From positions 3,968,001-4,032,000 of the forward strand of contig JAJTUQ010000005.1 of the NCBI GenBank assembly GCA_021399445.1: DNA of 64,000 bases, read 5' to 3'. Position 1 is the stretch's first letter, and the number at the start of each line of letters is the position of its first letter. The position numbers and the translations under genes were made by a program. Origin of the DNA: Xylogone sp. PMI_703 (Eukaryota > Ascomycota > Leotiomycetes). The notes under the pieces were generated by a model. The model made no database searches, had not been told where the DNA came from, and was given only the letters and a program-made list of their open reading frames with translations. Shown here piece by piece: positions 23,541 through 35,496 of the stretch.

Positions 23541-25430
23541 TTACGATCTCCCAAGCACAGCATTCGTAGCTAGAATTTCAATTCTTCTCTTGTATAGCGT
23601 CATCATGTGAGCCATAGGATCGCCCCAAATAACAGTTCGCAAAATCTGGTCATCAATAACTTGAGCTATAACCCCTTCGTCCATCCGGTCAGCTGTAGAG
23701 ATTTTCTTCTTCTTGCTACGTTGTTGGTTCTCGTTTGGTCGTGTAGCACCTCGCAGTAGCACAATTCGACCAGCGTTACTAAGTGTTGCCGGAGGAACTG
23801 GCCATATTGGTCTGGGTGCTGTGTCTATGGCATTTGTGGGAAGCTTGGATTGTTTCTGTAAAGGCTTAATCTTATTCACCGAAAGCGTGCTGGTCGATTT
23901 CCCTGCAGATGTATAAGGGAGCAGCAACTGCTGCTTTGGCGACTCAACAGGGCTCATCGTCGGAACCGGAGTTATATATAAGTTTAATAAACTCTTCACA
24001 TACTTTTTCTCGGCTCTACAGACCGGATCACCCTCGTTCACAAAACTTAAAAAGAGCCACTTTCTTCTTTCATGGATCCTTTCCCCCTTTGTCAAGGGTA
24101 ATAAACTAATAGGCGGCGCTCCAAAGGTAATGCAATGGACTCGTCTAAAACATCCTGTCAGGATATTAAGTTCAGACTCCGCTTCGGGGGAAGTTGACAG
24201 CATATGCGAGTACAAGAGGGCAGCCACAGCACCGCCAGCAGAGTGCCCTGTGATGAGCAGAGAGTACGAGGATCGAGAGGGATTCTCTTCTAAAAGGTGA
24301 CGGAGACGAGCAGCGATTGGTTTGATTGTCTTGCGAGCTACACCAAGGAAACCGGCATGGCAGAGATTACCGGCGTCATCCTGACCCCAGTTAGCAATTT
24401 GATCTTGGATGTGCAATCAATGTTGCCACAGTTTATATCGCAAGCAAACTTACTAAAAAGCCTTGAGGACTCGCTGGTGCTGATTTTAAGTTGACGGCCC
24501 AATCCATAAACGACTGTGTTCCTCTAATTGCAAAGATAATAGTGTTCATTGCATCCATGGGTACTGACTTTATCGCCATAGCCTTGGTACCCACCTTCCA
24601 ATCTGCGTCGACATGAGTTTCGCGTTCTTCGCCTATTGGCTTATTGTATACATCTTCGGAATACTTTGCTGCTAAGCTTAGTACAGGAAAGGTTTCAATA
24701 TATCTGACAACAGAAGTTAATAACGCCTGATATAGAAGGGGAAGAGAAGAACCGACAGCTTTAGAGGAGGCAAATTCTCAGATAATCTTGAATTTGCGTA
24801 GAGATTGACCTTTTTGAAGTAATTCCCGGTCGTGATTGTCGGACCTGCTGGCTGCGAATCTAATCTATCCCTGCTCTTCTTTTTCCCAATTGCTCTACTC
24901 CTTATTTCAGAGTCATTATGTTCTTGGAAAAGGCTACTTTCTGGCGGCTGAAAGATGGTCAATTCATTCTCATCTCCACTGAACTTTTCCCCATCTATGG
25001 ATGTTATGACAGCATTGAACTTGGATGAGATAAGATCACACAACTGGGGCGCATGATTAGAATACTGGGTATCATGTGGCGGTTGCCATAGAGAGAGTTG
25101 CCCCTCGGGATGCGGTTCAACTCGGAGCATGTCCGTCACTGGATTGAGTATTGTAGCTACTGCACAATTAGGCCGTGGAGGCCGCGGAGGTGGTGGAGAA
25201 GGGAGGATGTGGTTCTGGGAGACATAGGCTTGTTGTCGTTGATAAGGATATGGCGAAGTAGCTGGCCAGCCTTGCGAAGGGCAGCTCGGAAAGCTCTGTT
25301 GTGGGTATTGCCAGTTTGGAGGATGGTATACCGTTCCATTGGGAGGTAGTTGATGGAGAACCGGGGTGCTGTAGTTGGGTCGCATCCCCAGCTGTGGCTC
25401 TCTCCTCTTGGACTTGCCAAAGATGGCCAT
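23541..25430 (-). CDS. Class 3 lipase-like alpha/beta hydrolase
   Basis: Three exons: 25430-24757, 24703-24454 and 24380-23541; 587 aa. The first donor is non-consensus (GTCGGT) but is the only one that keeps phase and joins LPPLKL to YIETFPVLS. The N-terminal 130 residues are Pro/Gln-rich. The lipase_3 fold follows: AIRGTQSFMDW supplies the oxyanion region, the nucleophile elbow GHSAGG is at about 353, the candidate Asp in NEGDPV at about 426 and the candidate His in MAHMM at about 567. Expected to hydrolyse an ester or lipid; the substrate is unknown. No signal peptide, so it is probably intracellular. A Ser/Lys-rich loop of about 80 residues sits between Asp and His. Confidence 0.85.
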
Positions 25431-26254
25431 CTTGGTGGTCTGCCCGTCAATGCGACTTTCCTTCTCTATTTGCAAGCTTCACATTCCGATCGCGGCGCAA
25501 ACTTCTGGAGGAAAGTGAATTGACTCCTCTCCTCTTCAGTTATGTGATCACTCAACCCATCTAGCCACGTAAGTGATATGTAGAGGCGAAAAAAGGAAAG
25601 TCAAGCAGTAAGGATGAAGGAAAGAAGCAATGCATTTCATACTCTCTGCCGTCCAAGCCTGCAAGGTTTGGTACGGCTCAGGTGTGCCTAGAATGCGAGC
25701 ATGCAAGTCCATCTGCGATCGCAGATGCCAGTTCGGGCTTGTGATTGGCTCAAGCTCTGCTGCGCCCTGCCGCGGCCTTGGTGGCGCCTTGCAAGATGCA
25801 CGTCGCCATGGACAAACCAGAAAGGAGCATCAGCTTTCCTTGCCGTCCTGCTGGGTTCAACCGGAGGGCGAAGCATGATCAGTGCCGCTGACTAAGCATC
25901 GCATTCGTAACTTAACTGATTATTACCAAAAATGCGAAACAGTGTGCTTTGATCTTCTCTCAAGAGTTGACGTTGTGATAAGGTTCACGGCTGACGTACG
26001 TTGAGGTGGTGATCCCCCGGATTCCGAGGGGCACCTGCTTCTCCGTTGCTGACTCATGCGGTGCAACGTCAATGCACCAGCTCTTTCACTTCTGGAAAAC
26101 ATGTTACATGTACAACAGGAATTCGACGTCTTCAAGGTAATGATATTGTCACTAAAGATATTCTATGCCCCAGACGAAATGAAATAAAAGCTGTCCTGCC
26201 ATCTCAACTATCATTGCATTTGAGCGTCATGCATTCCCCTTCCTCCTACTCCTT
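25431..26254. other. Intergenic region upstream of lipase gene
   Basis: Contains the lipase promoter and the 3' flank of the orphan coiled-coil gene. A GC-richer patch at 25690-25870 yields ORFs on both strands, none with a domain. Confidence 0.55.
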
Positions 26255-27265
26255 CTAGAGTTTAGGGAGCGGCGACGCGTTTTGGCATATGGCTCTGAGT
26301 CGTACCTGTAGTTCTGCAGTTGCAGAAGCCTTTTCCCTCTCCATGATGATTTTGCCTCCTTCTGGTGGTATTCCTTCGCCCTCCTCTGTCATTTCCGTCA
26401 TTGTATTTCTTGGTATGTACATTTTCATTTCTTCATCAACTTTATGCTCCCTTATTTTCTTTAACTCATTGCTGAGGACTTTTTCGAAGAATGACAAGAA
26501 ATAATCTCCGCCTCCATTAGTAGCTGAATCCAAGTAACTAGAAAACTGTCTGGCTTCGTCACACGCACTCTCGATGAGGCCGGTACTAGTGAGTGCAGTT
26601 CTCTGGACAAGCTCCTCAAGGACTCTGTTTAGGCCGGGTGTTGAACCTCTTAGGTACTCAACCTCAGATTTTAGGACACTAATCATTTCGCTTTGCTTCT
26701 CTAGTTGTTCCTTCAATTCCTGAAATCTTGAAGCATCTTCTGATGTCGGTTGTCTGCTTAGTCCCCTGACTCTGAAATAAAATCCATTGTTCGGACTGTT
26801 GCTCTTGTTCTCGGACATAAAGTCTTGCTCAAATGCCTCCTCTACTTTGCGCTTTGGGGTGTCATGAGCCTGAGGAACCTTTGGATTATTTGGAACTGGA
26901 ACGTTGTAGGGTGTATCATTTGTCATATTCATCAGATAAGGACTCTGGGAAGGGCAGTATTCTTCTCTTCTCGGCTCGGGAATATTGATGCTGTCAGGAT
27001 CAACAAATATTCTCCCGCCCCTTTTCCGACACTTTCTGGCCGTTCCCGCCTCAGTGAACGTCAAAGGGAAGCGCGATCTCAGTTCTTTTTTTGTGATCCT
27101 TCCACGGTCCCTTTCTCGCTCTAACATGCCAACCGTATAATCATCTAAGTTTTGATCGGTTGGAATCTCGTAGATGTTGAATGTCCAGTTCTCGGGTGGA
27201 TTCCATAGGGGTGCGGTATCAATAGAGTATTTAGTCATACCCCTCTTCAAATTTGAAGATGACAT
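26255..27265 (-). CDS. Hypothetical coiled-coil protein
   Basis: Single exon, 336 aa from ATG 27265. I do not recognise a family. An N-terminal basic block (MLERERDRGRITKKELRSRFP and KCRKRGGR, about residues 48-85) precedes a Pro/Asn-rich stretch. A clear coiled coil then spans about residues 180-210 (FQELKEQLEKQSEMISVLKSEVEYL), followed by helical acidic/basic segments to the end. No signal peptide or membrane span. The basic block and coiled coil would suit a DNA- or RNA-linked dimer, but this is inference. Length and even codon use argue for a real gene. It sits between AT-rich gaps, the usual setting of lineage-specific genes. Confidence 0.65.
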   Translation of the reverse strand: MSSSNLKRGMTKYSIDTAPLWNPPENWTFNIYEIPTDQNLDDYTVGMLERERDRGRITKKELRSRFPLTFTEAGTARKCRKRGGRIFVDPDSINIPEPRREEYCPSQSPYLMNMTNDTPYNVPVPNNPKVPQAHDTPKRKVEEAFEQDFMSENKSNSPNNGFYFRVRGLSRQPTSEDASRFQELKEQLEKQSEMISVLKSEVEYLRGSTPGLNRVLEELVQRTALTSTGLIESACDEARQFSSYLDSATNGGGDYFLSFFEKVLSNELKKIREHKVDEEMKMYIPRNTMTEMTEEGEGIPPEGGKIIMEREKASATAELQVRLRAICQNASPLPKL

Positions 27266-28103
27266 GATTGATAAGCTAAGCTTGTAATGATCAATGCGAT
27301 GTCATTAGAGATTGGAAAAGCTAGATTTAACCTGCGAAAGTATTGCTATATATATAGTTAAAGTAGCTATTGCTCAATGGATTTGTCAATGTTAGTGTAT
27401 GTATACGTAGGAGTTGATATTGAAAGTGAAGTTAACTGAACGAGAAATAAGGGAGCAAGGAAACGAGGGAACAAGGAAACAAGCGGGTCGAAAAGCAAAG
27501 AAACGAACGAAAGAACGGAAAACGAAGAAGGGGATCAAGCAGCCAACTAACCAGCCAACTCAATGAGAGCTATTGTAGAGTTGCGACTGTTATAGGTAGA
27601 TGGGATGATCTAGAATATATTTTTAGTTGTAAGTTGCTCGTTTATAAAGTTGTAGATATAATTGCTAGATGTTCACCATAAAACAAAGCTGAAGAAGAGG
27701 TATAGAAAGGAAGTGGTTTCTCAGTAAATATCACGACTGATAAATGTAGTGCTAGAGAAAGCCTGTTGCTTTACCAGTGTCAACTATTAACCACACGGTG
27801 AGGTTGTCTGAAATAACTGAAATAGTTATCTCTAAGGAATATCCTATATTAGGTATAAAGCTTGAAATCGACAAGTGCATGCGGAGAAGTGGCAATATAG
27901 GAGTGTAGTTGGGAAGTTGGATTAGTTTTTAAACCAGTATGCCGCAGGGAGAAATTAGGCCAAGTAGGATCCCAAGTTGATTAGGCAGCCATGTTTTGAA
28001 ACTAAACTTTATACAGCAATTGACTACGGCATGTGAAGCTAAAAGATTGATCTAACCTCCTATCTTTTAAACTAGAAATAAGACAGAAAGTTCTATAATC
28101 ATA
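27266..28103. other. Intergenic region with purine-rich tract
   Basis: Upstream of the orphan coiled-coil gene (-). Around 27432-27535 the + strand is a purine-rich, partly repetitive tract (ggaaac/gaaacaag motifs). On the gene's own strand this is a pyrimidine-rich leader, typical of fungal promoters. The remainder is AT-rich with no gene. Confidence 0.6.
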
Positions 28104-29549
28104 TTAAGCCCGCATAGTTTGCTTCTTTTGGCTCTTCCTCAACTCCTTTTCTTTCTCCTTTTCAAGGTACTTCTTCTGTGCCTTAGCATCAAGCCCTTTC
28201 AACTCTAGATCCCTCTTCAACTTTTTCGCCTTCTCTCTCTCGAGTGCTCTCTCTTCAGCCTTCCCTTCTTCGTCAGCCTTTTGAAGTCTGCGGATTGTCT
28301 CCTCGCGAGTAGCGCGGACCTTGCGCATAACTTCAGGACGGAAGTGTGCAGATTGGACAAGAATGTCAGGCAAACGTAAGAAGTAGTCAAATAGAGGGAG
28401 AATAGAAGAGTAGTCATCCGAGGAGGGAAGCTTGACAGAAAGGTAAAGGCGCTTCTTAGGTGTGGTATCGTCAAGGCTACATAGATTCATGTCAGCTGTG
28501 TCATATTACGAAAAGAAATGGGTACAGAAATCGTATTAGCTTACGTGAGAGGCTTGTCAATAGGCTGATCGGTAACGATAAGATGTTCCAACAGATCTCC
28601 CGCTTGTTCTACGGCAGCGACGAGTTCAGGGGTGAGAAGTGCATCCGTAATCTCGGCACTCTCAGTCATAACCGTTGTCCAAACTGGTAGCTTGGCATTA
28701 TCCTTGGTGGTAGTGATTGACACGTCATATCTCTCATCTCTTAGCTGTTTCATAGTATCCTTGTGGACAATTGCCCAAACAAATCCATCATAAGAGCTCT
28801 TGTTGTCCTTTCGGAGCTCCTGTGCGCCTGGAAGTTGTGGGACGGTGAGGGATTCTTTGCCGTCGAATGGATAAATAATGGTCTGCATTCGCTCAACTGG
28901 TGCAGGCATCGAGTCAAAGAACAGGCTCAGACCATAATCCATTATCAGAGCAAATGGGTTGTATCGTTTGAGCAGGCTGAGGTTAATATCCACAAATGCT
29001 ACATTCTGACGCCCAGTAGCGTATGTTGCAAAGTCTTGTGGGGACTTCTCCTTAAGTAGCTTTTTGGCCAACTCCTGGCTCTCGAGACCCTCAGTGCTCC
29101 GTCCTGTAAAACCAACAGAGGCAAATTCTCTCTGGAGAACTGGCGCAATTGCGACACTCCACTTCTTGGCTTTGCTACGGTTGGTGCGTGTACCATAAAG
29201 ATGAACGGCAACCATGACGAAGACGATCACTAATATGATTCCCTCTTGCTGGAAGTCATTCCACGTATAGCGCTCATGGATATTGTACCATTTTGTGTAG
29301 GGAATCGGGCTCCCTGTTGAGGAAGCGGCGGCGGCGGCAGCACTAGTTCCAGCAGCGTCGCCTGCAGCATGAACTTGAGAAGACCCAGCCTCCGCAAAGT
29401 CGGCGAAATCTGCAGTTGGTAAGAGAGTCAATTACAATCCTACATTATGAATCGTGCGATATGCGGGTGTGCTAACCTGCGTCACCAGATGAAACAGGCG
29501 ATGCCGATGGCTTTGAGCCCCCGAAGAGACCTCCTAACACGTTTGCCAT
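28104..29549 (-). CDS. CCDC47/DUF1682 family ER membrane protein
   Basis: Three exons: 29549-29477, 29409-28545 and 28476-28104; 436 aa. ATG 29549 opens MANVLGGLFGG. One membrane span (about residues 75-95, GIILVIVFVMVAVHLYG) precedes the conserved DUF1682/CCDC47 domain (KLLKEKSPQDFATYATGRQNV and SIPAPVERM-like DSMPAPVERM). A highly charged Lys/Glu C-terminal coiled coil (about residues 370-436) follows. In animals CCDC47 is part of the ER PAT/multipass translocon and calcium homeostasis machinery; the fungal role is presumed similar. All introns are in phase. Divergent from the haspin gene. Confidence 0.88.
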
Positions 29550-30556
29550 CTTCGTTGGGAAAGAGACACGAGTCAATTGATGACTGCCTGTTGTGTGATA
29601 TTTTGAATCTTGAAGCGGACACAAATGATGGGGAGCTTGGGGTTCGTGAGTGACGCTAGTTCCACTCTGGGTTTGGTGTCGTTGAGGGTTCATGAGGGGG
29701 CACTAGTCTACTTTAAGTCTTTCCTGGGTTGCATGACGAGCCCAAGGCACCCAGGGCCGCTTTATCAAGATGCCCGTTCCCCACACAGCAATCCCGCTTG
29801 CTGCTTTTAGGACCAGGGTTGTTCGGACAACCGCCGGGCCTTCCCGAGAACACTCGATGTACATATTCTCCATTGCGGTTGTTTCCGGGGATGGTGCCAT
29901 CAAACCAAGATGCTTGGAGAGGTATAATTGACCAGTGCTGGCACAGACAACGCTCTTCAAATCAGGGAGATTCTATCGCCATTTTCCTGCAAAATATTCT
30001 TCGCCGCGATCAACTGGTACGTACTGTTTATGTTGTCAAAGTATTCGAGATTACCGGTTCATGGCGCTCACGTGCTCCTATTTACTACCTTCTGCGTCGC
30101 TGTATGCTTATTCCTTTTACCCGAAATCTACTTTTAATGCGAAGGTCGGGTCGTTCATTTGTTCTGCTTTGCTCATGTGTCTCGTCAGAGCATCAAAGAC
30201 CAATTCTTCGACGCCACATATATGGAAGTCTCCTCTTTGGCTGTCTGAACGACCAACAACCCTGAGTTACCGAGGAATCAATGGTCTGGCCGTTCTCCCA
30301 AATCCATCACCGCTGTTTCCCCTCATACAAGGCCCCACCTGGCAATATGAGGTATATAACACCATTATATATTAGATATGCCTTTAGTTGATTGTCTTAC
30401 GCCATTTACACCTGTATCCTCACTCTTTGTACACTCAGTCGTGTGTGTTCGTCTTTGGTTTCCACTTGATGTTTTTGTTTTTGGGTGTTGAAACCGAGCT
30501 TCGACAGTCGACACCTTATCAAATCCACTAATACATATCCCAGTACATCCTCCACT
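29550..30556. other. Divergent intergenic region
   Basis: Shared upstream region of the CCDC47-like gene (-) and haspin gene (+). ORFs of up to 178 codons (29729-30265) overlap in all frames but lack any domain. No RNA gene was seen. Confidence 0.6.
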
Positions 30557-32195
30557 ATGGAGAAGTCTAAGACTCGCACCTACGGGTCTAAAAGATCCTC
30601 TAGGACCACTGCCGCTGCCGCTGCTATCTTCGGTCCTACTGCCGTCCCTTCTACCTCTCAGCGCGTGACCGTCGAAGTCTTACGACATCCAGTTAATGAG
30701 ATTACCGAGTCATTTGGGAAACTACAACTTAAAGGCGACAGTGCTGACCAGCATGGGGGTTTCAACAACAGTTATCAAAAAGGTGAAGTGGCTAAGGTTG
30801 GGCGTTCTTCGAAAAGTATTCCAACTGCCGCAACTTCCAAGCGCGAGAATGACCGAAAGTCTCAACGTGAGCCAAGGGAGCGCGAACTCAAAAAGGACCC
30901 AAATGCATTTCTGAGACCCCTTCTAGATGCGTATCAGAAGGATCGGGGGTATCCACTTCATATCAGAGCCTGGGATGAGCTCTTACCAGCAGATGTTAAA
31001 ATTGAAAAGATCGCTGAAGCATCGTATGCTGAAGTCTACCGTCTTTCTAATGAATTTGGCACCTCTATTATCAAGGTTATGCAGCTGAAAACGCCCATCA
31101 ATGGAGCGACTGATTCAGAATCTTATACCGCCTTAGATGTTGAGAGCGTAGTTTCGGAATTTCGCATTATGAATGCCGTTACGGAAATACCTGGCTTCGT
31201 CGAGTTCAAGGATGCCCATTTAGTGAAAGGCCGTCCACCCTCCAGTATCAGTAAAGCTTACTATGATTTCATCACGTCAAAAGCACCCAAGTCCTACGAA
31301 TCAAGTTTTCCTGATCCGAAGTCATTCAATGATGAATCCGTATTCTTCTTTATTGAGCTAGGCGATGCGGGGGTGGTCCTCGATAAGGTTCTCCTGGAAG
31401 ATATAGATATCGTCTGGGACGTACTCTTGGGTGTGATTATTGCTTTGAGTCGTGCGGAGCTCCTCTTAGAGTTTGAAGTAAGTTGTGGATCCAGATACGG
31501 AAGACTAGAATTCTTCCTCTTATTCTTATCTCCGCAATAACACCAGTTCCTATTGCACGATCTATTACTTACATTTCAAATAGCATAGAGACCTGCACGA
31601 GAGCAACATATGTGTGAAAGGGACCCGCCATGACCCACCCCCTCATCCTAAAGATCCTAAGAGTCGTCTTAAGTATGGCTTCTCCGGGTTTGAGATAACG
31701 CTCCTTGACTACGGTCTCTCTAGGGCGACTCTACCCAATAGCGACACAGTATTTTTTGATCTTGAAAAAGATCTTGAAATCTTTCGTGGCGATTCCCGCA
31801 TGCTTAACACCCTTCAGTTTGAGACGTACCGCCGAATGCGAACTTATCTATTCACAGGAACTCGCAGTTGCCATCCTAAACGGTGGCACGATGATGCATC
31901 GCGGGAGCTGAGCAATGGCCATTCTTGGAACGAATTTATTCCATACACCAATGTTCTTTGGATTCGAGCTATTCTTCATTACCTTATAAAAACCTGGACT
32001 GGAAACAAAGACGTTCTAAAACGATTTAAAAGAGATATTGTGGAGTTAGAGCATAGGTTACACCCGAGAGTTACGATTGAAGATGGTGCATTTGAAACTG
32101 CACATGGAGTCTTGGAGTTCATCGTTGAGCAAGGTTGGGTTACGGAGCAACAATTGGAAGGCGCCGATGGGGATAGTTCATGGCTTAGCATGTAA
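30557..32195 (+). CDS. Haspin-type protein kinase
   Basis: Two exons, 30557-31477 and 31584-32195 (donor GTAAGT, intron 106 nt), 510 aa. Haspin phosphorylates histone H3 Thr3 to recruit the chromosomal passenger complex in mitosis. The N-terminal 140 residues are basic and Ser/Ala-rich. The kinase domain begins near 150 with an unusual glycine loop (KIAEASYAEVYRL), the lysine lies in SIIKVMQL, and the catalytic loop HRDLHESN starts exactly at exon 2 (residue 308). The metal motif is DYG (LLDYGLSR), where animal haspins have DYT. The haspin-specific C-terminus (LWIRAILHYLI) is intact. The nuclear, cell-cycle role is from family knowledge. Confidence 0.92.
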
Positions 32196-32751
32196 CAGAT
32201 TTGTCGATTTCATCGGCATTATGGGTTTCGGGATATTGGGAAATATTCATAGCGGGCAAACAAAATAGGCACGTATCTGGATTTCCGAGATCGGATGGCT
32301 GGATTCTTCCACAGGCGTTTGTATGGGCAAGGAAGGAAGACTATGTGCATATATCTGGCGTTATCATGCTTACATTACAAAAAGGGACATTTGATACCAC
32401 GGACTCCCGCACCTCTGTATCATAGTAAGGGTAGTGTGGGGGTCAGAATCAACCAGCTTACTTGGAAATACATAGTTGAAATTATTAATTGCATACTTGT
32501 ACGCTTTACCAGCCAGCAACTCGGATTTGGGTCATTATTATATCTGGCTTCACTTGCAGTGGAAGAATGACTTGCCTCTTTCATAAAATTTGAGATAGAT
32601 ACCGAAGTTCTTGCACGACACGAGGCCAATCAGCACCGAACGGTAGGCTAGCAATAAAAACAAAAGTTCAACCAGCACAGGATAGACTTGAATTTAATAC
32701 ATATTCTATTCTATTGACACATATTCTACAGTGTAATCATCATATAGGTGT
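32196..32751. other. Convergent intergenic region
   Basis: The 3' flanks of the haspin (+) and PPR-like (-) genes. AT-rich; short ORFs only. No repeat or RNA gene was seen. Confidence 0.6.
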
Positions 32752-35220
32752 TCACCCTCTATTTTTCAGAGTGCTATTACTATCACTAGACCGTACATAT
32801 TTTTTACGACGCTTCCGTTGTTTAGCCTGGCCGGCTTGTTCGATAGCCTGACGCAAATTCAAACCTGGAAATACTGGTCCACCTAATGCCCTGTCGAGTT
32901 GCTTGGTCATTTCTCTAAGCGTTAGAGTATTGTCGGCTCTTGCAACTCTATTGTATAGTCTCATTGATTGTCCTGGACCATAGAGTATGAGGAGACGGTT
33001 GAATATGGCACTCCTAATAGCTGCAGAATCGATATCAACCCCTTCTTTGCCAAGCTTCCTTAAAATAACTATACCCCGAGTGAAGGGATGCTTAAATGAT
33101 TTTTCACTATGCTTAGGTAGCCTACGTATGAAACCCCACTCCACCATCGCCTTCTGTAAGGAGACGGGAAAGAGGATACGGAGAGGATGAAGAGGATGAG
33201 AAGCAGGGACCTGAACCGGCGGCGTTCGCCTCTGGTTTTTATGATTATTTCCTTGTAACTCTTTCTTAGCAGGATCTCTTGGATGAGCATACCAAGACAC
33301 AAGAAAAATGCACAACCTATCAAGCTCATCAAATCGACCAAGCATACCGAGCCTTCGAATAATCTCCCTCCAATAAGTTATAGGAACAAACCCGCCTGAC
33401 TTGAGTATGTCGCGTAAAACGTTGATCCCCACACCCAAGTCATCGGTAGGATATTGGTCTGAAGCTGGGGATCGTCCAGGCTGTCGAGGTCGTAAGATCG
33501 ACCGAAGGATATGGCCAATAGTTTTGGCTCTCACAGGAACACCGCTTATATTCATTTTGGATAAGGTTTCAAGCATGGAGGGTATATCGTAGCGAGTTGC
33601 CTGGCTTATCAACGTATGGTTCTGCATTTCTGTATCGTAGGACTCGTTCCCAAGGAGTTGTACAGCTAACGTTCTTCTGTACTGGGTCCAATCCTGATTC
33701 TTTGCATAGTGTGCAAGCAAGGTCTCCTGCAACTTCCAGTCTTCAAGAGTATCTGGGTGTTGATCACTTAATAGCAAGCCTTCAAGAAACTCTGATTCTC
33801 CCCTGCGCGCAAATTCTTCTATTGCTCTGGAATAAGGCGAGCTACCAATCGAGATACCGAGCTGCTTCAGCTGCTCAATCCTTTTGTTCACGCTTTTACA
33901 ATCTGTATCTCGTAACGCAATAGCCTGCAGCGAAAGTGGCCCAATCTCTTGCACCCCAAGCGCATGGATAGTATTGATCGCAAGATCTAGTGACACCCAT
34001 TTCGTAGCAAACCACCGGGCTCCTAAACTATCATTATAGGGTTTGACTCTGACGTGAAAAGTCTGTCCATGTATAAGATTCATAACTTCTCTTGATATAG
34101 TGTTGTAACCAGATAATGTAGATGCCATCATAGGGCCAAAGGGAACTCCGTTACTGATAAGGCCTCTGGTGATCTGAAGAGCCTTTTCATGATCATAAAC
34201 AGCAATATGTAGAATCAATGGTTCGACATCTTTCGGTCCTAGAGGCAGGTCGCCGCGTCGCGTAAGAAAAAAGTGCCATTCAAATGCTACATCAAAATCC
34301 TCCAGCTCGCATAAGACAGGGACGATTTTGGTATATACACCTCGATACTTGTTTCTGTGGTAAATTATTTTCAAAGATTTGAGGTCACCTCTCTTAAGTG
34401 CCACTGTATGGCACATATCTGAAAAATCAGTGGATTTTGGAGGATGATTTTTAACCAATATACGGTTCCAATGTATAGCATCCTCGCCACGTCCTTTCAA
34501 TAGTAGATGTTGGATTATGGAAACATAAAGGAGATGCCATCTTTCTCCTGACGATTTGTAAATCGCGTCAGCATATTCCCATAATTCTTGGAGAAACACA
34601 TCACTTTGAACACCAGCTTTTATCAATGTCTCCCAAAACGTGGACGCTAGAGGTCCATCAGTAGGTATTTGCACCCCTCTCTTCCTCATGGCATCCCAGA
34701 CCATCCTGGCACCATCTGTACCATAAATCCTTTGCCTGTATTCTAATAGATGTGCCCATAACTTTAAATCATGGGCATATTTTGGTAGGTCAACCAAATG
34801 TTGCCTGAATGCCGAATTTGTACTGAAGTCAGACTCATTTTCAAGCTCGTCTTCTTTCAACAATTCCCTTTCTGAATGCCTATGAACTTCAACTTGCTGG
34901 GTAGCATCTTTCCAAGGTTGCTTTCCGTTGTCAGTATTCCCATTTTCAGGGAATGCTCCACTGTAATCTGAATGGTTGCGTCGGATCGCATTGAAGCGAC
35001 TTTTTATGCCGTGAGAACCGCAGGGTTGTTTCGCTGGCACCCGTCGAATTGGAATAGCTATGCTTGCATAAAGTCGCCGGGAAGTGCTTTTTTGACAAAT
35101 ACATAGTCGGCGACTTTTAGCTGGAGCAGTAGGAAGAGGGGTCGAAGTATTGCCAAGCAGGTATGCTAAAAGTTCGATCGAAGATGGCCGTGTAAGAAGT
35201 CTTTCTAAGGCCGGACGCAT
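32752..35220 (-). CDS. Mitochondrial PPR-like protein
   Basis: Single exon, 822 aa from ATG 35220. The N-terminal 60 residues are rich in Arg/Ser/Leu/Ala with few acidic residues (RRLCICQKSTSRRLY), a typical mitochondrial presequence. The body is built from helical pairs with degenerate pentatricopeptide-like spacing (for example ALKRGDLKSLKIIYHRNKYR, about residue 280). The C-terminus is very basic (QAKQRKRRKKYVR). This layout matches fungal mitochondrial RNA-binding factors that control stability or translation of organellar messages. The specific target cannot be read from sequence. It is transcribed divergently from COX7, whose start lies 276 bp away. Confidence 0.75.
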   Translation of the reverse strand: MRPALERLLTRPSSIELLAYLLGNTSTPLPTAPAKSRRLCICQKSTSRRLYASIAIPIRRVPAKQPCGSHGIKSRFNAIRRNHSDYSGAFPENGNTDNGKQPWKDATQQVEVHRHSERELLKEDELENESDFSTNSAFRQHLVDLPKYAHDLKLWAHLLEYRQRIYGTDGARMVWDAMRKRGVQIPTDGPLASTFWETLIKAGVQSDVFLQELWEYADAIYKSSGERWHLLYVSIIQHLLLKGRGEDAIHWNRILVKNHPPKSTDFSDMCHTVALKRGDLKSLKIIYHRNKYRGVYTKIVPVLCELEDFDVAFEWHFFLTRRGDLPLGPKDVEPLILHIAVYDHEKALQITRGLISNGVPFGPMMASTLSGYNTISREVMNLIHGQTFHVRVKPYNDSLGARWFATKWVSLDLAINTIHALGVQEIGPLSLQAIALRDTDCKSVNKRIEQLKQLGISIGSSPYSRAIEEFARRGESEFLEGLLLSDQHPDTLEDWKLQETLLAHYAKNQDWTQYRRTLAVQLLGNESYDTEMQNHTLISQATRYDIPSMLETLSKMNISGVPVRAKTIGHILRSILRPRQPGRSPASDQYPTDDLGVGINVLRDILKSGGFVPITYWREIIRRLGMLGRFDELDRLCIFLVSWYAHPRDPAKKELQGNNHKNQRRTPPVQVPASHPLHPLRILFPVSLQKAMVEWGFIRRLPKHSEKSFKHPFTRGIVILRKLGKEGVDIDSAAIRSAIFNRLLILYGPGQSMRLYNRVARADNTLTLREMTKQLDRALGGPVFPGLNLRQAIEQAGQAKQRKRRKKYVRSSDSNSTLKNRG

Positions 35221-35496
35221 TGCTAAGTTCTAATGCTCGAAAAATAATCATTATTGCAACAAAATCTGATCCTTCATATTTTCAACCCGAGGTAATCTTT
35301 CAAAGCTACCCGTCTCTTCAAATTCCCTCTTGCCTTGCACTCCCGTTTTGGGTAGCTTTTTATGGATTAATAATATATTAGTCATAATTGCACTAAACGC
35401 CTGCATCTCCCGAGCTTCATCTTTAAACATCGTCCCACCCAACAACTGATTCCGGAATACCTCAGAGCTCTGCCTATTTACTCAACCACATTCACA

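Noticed and set aside
29729..30375. ORFs of 146-178 codons upstream of haspin
   Set aside because: Several overlapping frames are open at once and none has a domain; region fits a divergent promoter and leader.
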